Source: Amycolatopsis sp. FDAARGOS 1241
GTDB taxonomy: Bacteria; Actinomycetota; Actinomycetes; Mycobacteriales; Pseudonocardiaceae
Direction: 5' to 3'
NCBI RefSeq assembly: GCF_016889705.1
Contig: NZ_CP069526.1
Span: forward strand, 4,526,001 to 4,590,000
Length of the DNA: 64,000 nucleotides
Both the position numbers and the translations under genes were made by a program. A model generated the notes under the pieces. That model was not told the DNA's origin and did no database searches. It saw nothing but the letters and a program-made list of their open reading frames with translations. Below are positions 58,393 to 64,000 of this stretch, in pieces (the stretch's first letter is position 1; every line of letters starts with the position of its first letter).

Positions 58393-60255
58393 GTGAGTTC
58401 CACGACCTCGCCCTTCCCGCGGATAGCGGACTACGCGTTCCTGTCGAACTGTCACACGGGTGCCCTGGTCGCCCCGGACGGCTCCGTCGACTGGCTCTGC
58501 CTGCCGGCGTTCGACGCCCCGAGCACCTTCGGCGACCTGCTCGACCGGGGAGCCGGCTCGTTCCGGTTCGGTCCCTACGGGATCAACGTGCCCACGGCAC
58601 GCGCCTACGTGCCGGGGACGAACGTCATGACCACAACGTGGCACACACCGCGCGGGTGGCTGCTGGTCCACGACGCGCTGACGATGGGCCCGCGCCGCAA
58701 CCGCGACACCGTCACACCTCACACGAGGCCACCCGCCGACGACGACGCCGAGCACCTGCTGGTGCGCACCGTCGAGTGCCTCGAAGGTGAGCTGGAAGTC
58801 GAACTGGTCTGCGAGCCGGCGTTCGACTACGGGCGGGTGCCGGCCGGCTGGACCGTCGTCGGCGAGGACGACCACGCCGCCGACGCGACCGGGGCCGGGC
58901 AGACGTTCCGGCTGAGCACCGACATGCTCATCGGCATCGAGGGCGGCACGGCGCGGGCTCGGCACGTGCTTGCCAAGGGCGACAAGGCGTTCTGCTCGGT
59001 GTCGTGGGCCGACGGACTGGCCTCGCCCGCCGACGCCGCGGACGCGCAGGCGCGGATCGACGCGACGATCCAGTTCTGGCGCAGCTGGCTCGCCCGCGCC
59101 CGCATCCCGGACCACCCGCTGCGCCATCCGCTCGAACGCTCGGCGCTCACCATCAAAGGCCTGACGTACATGCCGACCGGCGCGACGGTCGCGGCCCTGA
59201 CGACGTCGCTGCCCGAGACACCGGGCGGCGAGCGCAACTGGGACTACCGCTACACCTGGATCCGGGACACTACCTTCACGCTCCAGGCGCTGCACTACCT
59301 CAACCTGGACTGGGAAGCCGACGAGTTCATGCAGTTCGTCGCCGACCTCGAGCCGAACACCGACGGCGGCCTGCAGATCATGTACGGCATCGACGGGCGC
59401 CGGGACCTGGCCGAGTCCACTCGCGACGACCTCAGCGGTTACGAAGGCGCCCGGCCGGTGCGCGTCGGCAACGGCGCGTTCGACCAGCGCCAGAACGACG
59501 TCTACGGCGCGGTCCTGGACTCGCTGCTGCTGCACACCACCCGGAGCAAGCACCTGCCCCGCCGGCTCTGGCCCCTCGTCCAGTCACAGGCAGCGGGCGC
59601 GACCGCCGCGTGGCGCGACCCGGACCAGGGCATCTGGGAAGCGCGCGGCAAACCGCAGCACTACGTGTCGTCGAAGCTGATGGGCTGGGTGGCGATCGAC
59701 CGGGCCGCCAAGCTCGCGAACATCCGCGACGACGACACGCTCGCCGCCCGGTGGCGAGCGACGGCGGACGAAATCCGCACGGACATCCTCGAGCACGGCG
59801 TGAGCGAGCGCGGCGTGTTCCGGCAGCACTACGACACCGACGCGCTGGACGCCTCGACCCTGCTGGCGGCCCTGTTCGGTTTCCTGCCGGGCACCGACGA
59901 ACGAATGCGCAACACCGTCGACGCGATCGACGAAGAGCTGACCGAGAACGGCTTCGTCCTGCGCTACCGCACCGACGAGACCGACGACGGACTGTCGGGC
60001 AAGGAAGGCACCTTCCTGATCTGCTCGTTCTGGCTGGTCTCCGCACTGGCCGTGGTCGGTGAGATGGGCCGGGCGACGAGCCTGATGGAGCGCCTGCTGC
60101 GGATCGCGTCGCCGCTGGGACTCTACGCGGAGGAGTTCGAGGTCGACCGGGCACGGCATCTGGGCAACTTCCCCCAGGCGTTCTCCCACCTCGCCCTGAT
60201 CGAGGCGGCCGGGCGGATCATCCTGTCCGACTACATGGCGGAGCTGTCGCTGTGA
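58393..60255 (+). CDS. Glycoside hydrolase family 15 protein (glucoamylase/trehalase-like)
   Basis: 620-residue cytoplasmic enzyme with an N-terminal beta-sandwich (FPRIADYAFLSNCHTGALVA, PDGSVDWLCLPAFDAPSTFG) and a C-terminal (alpha/alpha)6 barrel. The barrel begins GGERNWDYRYTWIRDTTFTL, the family signature with substrate-binding Arg/Asp, and contains GQ/EG-like segments including VGNGAFDQRQNDVYG and ETDDGLSGKEGTFLICSFW, where the catalytic glutamates are expected. Mycobacterial members of this layout are trehalases; others cut maltose or dextrins. GTG 58393 follows AAGGAG by six bases. The last bases overlap the NDH-2 start, tying sugar release to respiration. Confidence 0.88.
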   Translation: MSSTTSPFPRIADYAFLSNCHTGALVAPDGSVDWLCLPAFDAPSTFGDLLDRGAGSFRFGPYGINVPTARAYVPGTNVMTTTWHTPRGWLLVHDALTMGPRRNRDTVTPHTRPPADDDAEHLLVRTVECLEGELEVELVCEPAFDYGRVPAGWTVVGEDDHAADATGAGQTFRLSTDMLIGIEGGTARARHVLAKGDKAFCSVSWADGLASPADAADAQARIDATIQFWRSWLARARIPDHPLRHPLERSALTIKGLTYMPTGATVAALTTSLPETPGGERNWDYRYTWIRDTTFTLQALHYLNLDWEADEFMQFVADLEPNTDGGLQIMYGIDGRRDLAESTRDDLSGYEGARPVRVGNGAFDQRQNDVYGAVLDSLLLHTTRSKHLPRRLWPLVQSQAAGATAAWRDPDQGIWEARGKPQHYVSSKLMGWVAIDRAAKLANIRDDDTLAARWRATADEIRTDILEHGVSERGVFRQHYDTDALDASTLLAALFGFLPGTDERMRNTVDAIDEELTENGFVLRYRTDETDDGLSGKEGTFLICSFWLVSALAVVGEMGRATSLMERLLRIASPLGLYAEEFEVDRARHLGNFPQAFSHLALIEAAGRIILSDYMAELSL

Positions 60256-61604
60256 CCGGGCAGCCCGGCGCGAGCCGGAACGTCGTGGTGCTGGGCGGCG
60301 GGCTGGCGGGCGTCGCGTGTGCCCAGCGGCTCGGGGACGAGGGCGTCGGGGTGACGCTCGTCGACCGCAACGACTACCACCAGTTCCAGCCCCTGCTCTA
60401 CCAGGTCGCCACCGCGCAGCTGCCCGCGGAGGACATCGCCCGCCCGCACCGGGTGATCTTCCGCGACCATCCGACGGTCGAGGTCCGCACCGCACACGTC
60501 ACGGACCTCGACGTCGCCGACCTCGGCGTGACGCTGGCCGACGGCGAGAAGATCACCGGATCGCACCTGGTGATCGCAGCGGGCGCGCAGCCCGAGTACT
60601 TCGGGGTCCCTGGCGCCGCCGAGCACGCCTTCCCGCTCTACTCGGTGGCGGACGCCGAGCGGCTCCGGATCCACGTGCAGGACGTGCTGCGCGCGGTGTC
60701 GGAAGGACAGCTCGACGAGAACGCCCTCGACATCGTCGTCGTGGGCGGCGGCCCGACCGGGGTCGAGATCACCGGCGCGCTCACCGAGCTGATGACCGCA
60801 CTCGCGACCATGGAACGGATCCCGGCGTCCGGGAAGATCTTCCTGATCGACCGCGGCAGCAGGCTGCTCGGCGCGTTCTCCGACCGGTCGCACAAGTACG
60901 CGTATGACCGGCTCAGCGAGCAGGGCGCCGAACCCCGCCTCGACACGGGCGTCGCGTCGGTGCACGCCGACCGGGTGGAGCTCGAGGACGGCACCGCCAT
61001 CCCCACCCGCACCGTCATCTGGGGCGGTGGCGAATCGGCGGCGCCCGTGGTGCAGGCCGCCGCCGGGCTCAAGACCGGCCGGGGCGGGCGGGTGGACGTG
61101 CTGCCCGACTTGACGGTGGCGGGCCTTCCGGGGGTGTACGCGGTCGGTGACGCCGCCAACATCCCGGCGCGCCACGGCGCGACGCTGCCGCAGCTGGGCT
61201 CGGTGGCCCAGCAGTCCGGTGAGTGGTCCGCCGGCAACATCCTGCGCGAGCGAAGCGGGCAGCCGACGAAACCGTTCCACTACAAGGACAAGGGCATCAT
61301 GGCCATGATCGGCCGCAACGCGGCGGTGGCCGAGGTCGGCAAGCACCGGCACCAGGTCGACGGCCCACTGGCGTTCGCCGCCTGGCTGGGTGTTCACGCG
61401 ATGCTGCTGAGCGGCGTGCACAGCAAGGTCGACGCGTTCATGTCCTGGGCCTGGGACTACTTCGAGCGCGACCACGCCGCGATCGTCGAATGGTCCGCGA
61501 GGCCGAAGCGCATCGTCTGGGGAGACGAGCCCGCGGATGCCCCGCACATCTCTGCCGGCCGGAAGACGAGTGGCGACTCGCCACCGGCAGCCGGCGATTC
61601 CTGA
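60252..61604 (+). CDS. Type II NADH:quinone oxidoreductase family protein
   Basis: 450-residue single-subunit FAD enzyme that passes electrons from NAD(P)H to quinone at the membrane without pumping protons. FAD site VVVLGGGLAGVACAQRLGDE near residue 12; DYHQFQPLLYQVATAQLPAE is the diagnostic NDH-2 segment; NAD site IVVVGGGPTGVEITGALTEL near 163; second FAD segment VYAVGDAANIP near 298. The C-terminal amphipathic region (LAFAAWLGVHAMLLSGVHSK) should bind the membrane. The GTG start overlaps the GH15 stop (GTGA). Close to cydAB, it could form a minimal, non-pumping branch of respiration. Confidence 0.9.
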   Translation: MTGQPGASRNVVVLGGGLAGVACAQRLGDEGVGVTLVDRNDYHQFQPLLYQVATAQLPAEDIARPHRVIFRDHPTVEVRTAHVTDLDVADLGVTLADGEKITGSHLVIAAGAQPEYFGVPGAAEHAFPLYSVADAERLRIHVQDVLRAVSEGQLDENALDIVVVGGGPTGVEITGALTELMTALATMERIPASGKIFLIDRGSRLLGAFSDRSHKYAYDRLSEQGAEPRLDTGVASVHADRVELEDGTAIPTRTVIWGGGESAAPVVQAAAGLKTGRGGRVDVLPDLTVAGLPGVYAVGDAANIPARHGATLPQLGSVAQQSGEWSAGNILRERSGQPTKPFHYKDKGIMAMIGRNAAVAEVGKHRHQVDGPLAFAAWLGVHAMLLSGVHSKVDAFMSWAWDYFERDHAAIVEWSARPKRIVWGDEPADAPHISAGRKTSGDSPPAAGDS

Positions 61605-61614
61605 GGAGGACGGC

Positions 61615-63168
61615 ATGGCCGAGCACTACGACGTCATCATCGTGGGATCGGGGGCCGGCGGGGGCACGCTGGCGCACCGGCTCGCGCCCTCGGGAAAGCG
61701 GGTACTGATCCTCGAACGAGGCGACTGGCTGCCCCGCGAGGCGCAGAACTGGGACGCCGAAGCGGTGTTCGTCGACAACCGCTACATTTCGGCCGACCAG
61801 TGGTTCGACGACAAGGGCAAGCCGTTCCAGCCGCAAGTCCACTACTTCGTCGGTGGTGCGACGAAGTTCTACGGGGCCGCGCTGTACCGGCTCCGCCGGC
61901 AGGACTTCGGCGAGCTCCGCCACCACGGCGGGGTCTCGCCCGCGTGGCCGATCGGCTACGACGTGCTGGAGCCGTACTACACCCAGGCCGAGCAGCTCTA
62001 CCAGGTGCACGGTAATCGTGGCGAGGACCCGACCGAACCGCCGGCGTCCGCGCCCTACCCCTTCCCGGCCGTTTCGCACGAGCCGCGCATCCAGCGGCTG
62101 TTCGACGATCTGACCGCCATCGGGCTGCACCCCTTCCACGCGCCTTCGGGCGTGCTGCTCGACGAGGCCCGGCCCGAGTACAGCGCGTGCATCCGCTGCG
62201 CCACGTGCGACGGGTTCCCGTGCCTGGTGCACGCGAAGTCCGACGCGGAGGTCATCGCCGTGCGCCCGGCCATCGAACACGACAACGTGACGCTGATCCG
62301 CAACGCGCACGTGAGCCGCCTGGAGACCGACGGGTCCGGGCGGACGGTGACCTCGGTCGTCGCCGAGGTGGACGGGGCCGAGCAGCGCTTCACCGCCCAC
62401 GTGGTCGTCCTGTCCGCGGGTGCGGTCAACTCGGCCAAGATCCTGCTCGCGAGCGCCAGCGACCGGCACCCGGGCGGCCTCGCCAACGGGTCGGACCAGG
62501 TCGGCCGCAACTACCTCTTCCACAACAGCCGCGCGTTCCTCGCGATCTCGACCGAGAAGAACGACACCCGGTTCCAGAAGACGCTGGGCCTCAACGACTA
62601 CTACTTCGGCGACGGCGACTTCGAGTACCCCATGGGCAACCTGCAGATGGTGGGCAAGTCCTCCGCCCCGATGTACCGCGGCGAGAAGCCCATCGCGACG
62701 ACGCTGGCGCCGACGTTCACCCTGCGCGATGTGGCCGACCACGCCGTCGACTTCTGGCTGTCGGTCGAGGATCTGCCCGAGCCGGACAACCGGGTGACGC
62801 TCGGCCAGGACGGCAACGTGGTGCTCAGCTACACCCCGAACAACCACGAACCGATGGCGCAGCTGTACCGCCGGGTGAAAAAGCACCTGAGCCACCTGGG
62901 GATGCATCCGCACCACCTGATCCCGCGGGATGTCTACCTGAAGAACGACATTCCGGCGGCGGGCTGCGCGCACCAGGCCGGCACGGTGCGGTTCGGGCGG
63001 GATCCGGCGACCTCCGTCCTCGACACCGACTGCAAGGCGCACGAAGTCGACAACCTCTACGTCATCGACACGAGCTTCTTCCCGAGCATCGGCGCGGTCA
63101 ACCCGGCGCTGACGGCGATGGCGAACGCCCTGCGGGTGGGAGACCACCTGCTGGCGCGCCTCGGCTGA
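61615..63168 (+). CDS. GMC-family flavoprotein oxidoreductase
   Basis: 517-residue FAD enzyme. The ADP-binding loop DVIIVGSGAGGGTLAHRLAP is at the N-terminus, FVGGATKFYGAALYRLRRQD follows, and the C-terminus DTSFFPSIGAVNPALTAMAN has the conserved Asn/Pro near the second flavin contact. A cysteine-rich segment CIRCATCDGFPC lies near residue 190, unusual for choline or glucose oxidases and typical of the GMC members related to gluconate/sorbose dehydrogenases. ATG 61615 with GAGGAGG upstream is ten bases after the NDH-2 stop. Probably oxidises a sugar or alcohol; the flanking trehalase-like and zwf genes favour a sugar. Confidence 0.88.
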   Translation: MAEHYDVIIVGSGAGGGTLAHRLAPSGKRVLILERGDWLPREAQNWDAEAVFVDNRYISADQWFDDKGKPFQPQVHYFVGGATKFYGAALYRLRRQDFGELRHHGGVSPAWPIGYDVLEPYYTQAEQLYQVHGNRGEDPTEPPASAPYPFPAVSHEPRIQRLFDDLTAIGLHPFHAPSGVLLDEARPEYSACIRCATCDGFPCLVHAKSDAEVIAVRPAIEHDNVTLIRNAHVSRLETDGSGRTVTSVVAEVDGAEQRFTAHVVVLSAGAVNSAKILLASASDRHPGGLANGSDQVGRNYLFHNSRAFLAISTEKNDTRFQKTLGLNDYYFGDGDFEYPMGNLQMVGKSSAPMYRGEKPIATTLAPTFTLRDVADHAVDFWLSVEDLPEPDNRVTLGQDGNVVLSYTPNNHEPMAQLYRRVKKHLSHLGMHPHHLIPRDVYLKNDIPAAGCAHQAGTVRFGRDPATSVLDTDCKAHEVDNLYVIDTSFFPSIGAVNPALTAMANALRVGDHLLARLG

Positions 63169-63180
63169 ACCCGAGCGGCG

Positions 63181-64000
63181 CTACGTCCAGGGCTCACGCC
63201 AGCCGCCGAAGCCGGCCGTGATCTCATTGGCCGCCGCGGGACCCCAGCTGCCCTGCCGGTAGCCGTGCACGGGCGGCGGCGCGTCGAGCAACGGCTGCAT
63301 GACCCGCCAGGTCTCCTCGACGCCGTCCTGCCGGGAAAACCGGATGCTGTTCCCGGTCATCGCCGCGTGCAGGAGGGTCTCGTACGGCGTCGGCCCCTCG
63401 CCGCCCTCTTGGGTGAATTCCATGTCGAGCTCGATCGGCGCGATCCGGGCCACGTCGGCGCGGTGCGCGTCGACCATGATGCGGACCCCCGTCGACGGGT
63501 CGAGCTTGAGGACGAGCTGGTTCGGCTGCGCCGCGCCGGTGAGACCGAAACCCAGCCGCGGCGGGCGTTTGAACACCAGTCGCAGCTCGGTCTGCGTCAC
63601 CGGCAGCCGCTTGCCGGTCCGGATGAAAAACGGCACGCCGGCCCAGCGCCAGTTTTCGATGTCGAGCCGCAATGCCGCGTACGTCTCGGTGCTCGAGTCG
63701 CGCGCCACGCCGTCGATGTCGAGGTAGCCGTCGTACTGGCCGCGCACGTAATGGGCCGGATCGGCCTCCGCCACCGCTCGGAACAGCCCGACCTTCGATT
63801 CCCTGAGCGTCACCGGGTCACCCCGCGACGGCGGCTCCATCGCGGCGGCCGCGACCACCTGCATGAGGTGGTTGACGACGACGTCCCGCAGTGCGCCGAC
63901 CGGGTCGTAGAAGTGGCCGCGGTCCTCGACGCCGAAGCTCTCCGCCATCGTGATCTGCACGCATTCGAGGTAGTTGCGGCTCCACAGTGGTTCGAGGATG
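63181..64000 (-). CDS. zwf: Glucose-6-phosphate dehydrogenase, 5' end outside window
   Basis: The last 273 residues are visible. Key parts: ILEPLWSRNYLECVQITMAE, then HFYDPVGALRDVVVNHLMQV (phosphate-binding region with the family's DxxG-R-D-N-H-QN form), SVP-like region YDGYLDIDGVARDSSTETYA, WAGVPFFIRTGKRLPVTQTE and ELRLVFKRPPRLGF. The enzyme oxidises glucose 6-phosphate to 6-phosphogluconolactone with NADP or NAD. It converges on the GMC gene with 12 bases between. The N-terminal NADP-binding domain (about 200 residues) lies beyond the right edge. Confidence 0.95.
   Translation of the reverse strand, partial: ILEPLWSRNYLECVQITMAESFGVEDRGHFYDPVGALRDVVVNHLMQVVAAAAMEPPSRGDPVTLRESKVGLFRAVAEADPAHYVRGQYDGYLDIDGVARDSSTETYAALRLDIENWRWAGVPFFIRTGKRLPVTQTELRLVFKRPPRLGFGLTGAAQPNQLVLKLDPSTGVRIMVDAHRADVARIAPIELDMEFTQEGGEGPTPYETLLHAAMTGNSIRFSRQDGVEETWRVMQPLLDAPPPVHGYRQGSWGPAAANEITAGFGGWREPWT

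Noticed and set aside
1..64000. tRNA, rRNA, CRISPR arrays, prophage, attachment sites or a replication origin
   Set aside because: I looked for conserved tRNA TPsiC-like ends, spaced direct repeats, phage genes and DnaA-box clusters and saw none that stand up.

Overview
The window reads as chromosomal DNA of a high-GC Gram-positive actinobacterium. GC is about 70 percent or more, with strong G/C third-position bias and many GTG and some TTG starts behind purine-rich ribosome binding sites. There is an Rpf-type resuscitation factor, an F420/Ddn-like enzyme, and homologues of mycobacterial Rv1738 and Rv1733c. The regulator-rich style fits Pseudonocardiaceae such as Amycolatopsis, but the genus is inference. 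No rRNA, tRNA, CRISPR array or intact mobile element was seen.

Layout. 1-7141: an L-arabinose operon on the minus strand (LacI regulator, araB, araD, araA, ChvE-like binding lipoprotein, ABC ATPase cut by the window edge) with two LacI-type operators. 7.2-12.2 kb: a VOC protein, a tandem universal stress protein, a divergent Ddn/MarR pair, and a TetR-SDR pair broken by several frameshifts. 12.2-23.1 kb: a catabolic cluster under a double-length IclR regulator: an APH-fold kinase, an ACAD10/11-like acyl-CoA dehydrogenase, an enoyl-CoA hydratase, an LctP permease, an ADP-forming acyl-CoA ligase, an MFS carrier and a cyclase-family metallohydrolase. The gene set matches phosphorylation-dependent breakdown of 4-hydroxy acids. 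23.2-26.9 kb: an IS30 transposase stump, then a D-tartrate locus (GntR, TarD-type dehydratase, frameshifted dicarboxylate carrier).

26.9-36.8 kb: a compact stress/dormancy island (SulP, DUF4389 membrane protein, two flavodoxins, DUF1876/Rv1738, Rv1733c-like protein, two tandem universal stress proteins, two CBS-CBS-BON proteins, polyphosphate kinase 2). Several promoters carry GGGAC-N-GGCCC motifs resembling the DosR box. 36.9-39.3 kb: a luciferase-like monooxygenase divergent from a GAF-Fis regulator. 39.3-45.5 kb: a decaying stretch with a multiply frameshifted gene, remnants of LuxR, Crp and membrane-protein genes and a broken alpha/beta hydrolase, but also an intact secreted lipoprotein and an intact Rpf-LysM protein. 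45.5-55.7 kb: TetR with a CYP102-like P450 lacking a reductase, a cysteine-synthase-fold enzyme, a double GNAT, a broken MerR/methyltransferase pair with a perfect operator, a GT39-like membrane glycosyltransferase, and a PadR-ABC export operon. 55.8-64 kb: cytochrome bd oxidase (cydAB), GH15 glucosidase/trehalase, type II NADH dehydrogenase, GMC oxidoreductase, and zwf cut by the right edge.

Together the genes describe a soil saprotroph using plant sugars and hydroxy acids, with a hypoxia/stress programme. Lesions are unevenly spread: some blocks hold many one-base indels, often beside G/C runs, while most genes are clean. Gene decay and uncorrected assembly errors cannot be separated from this sequence alone.
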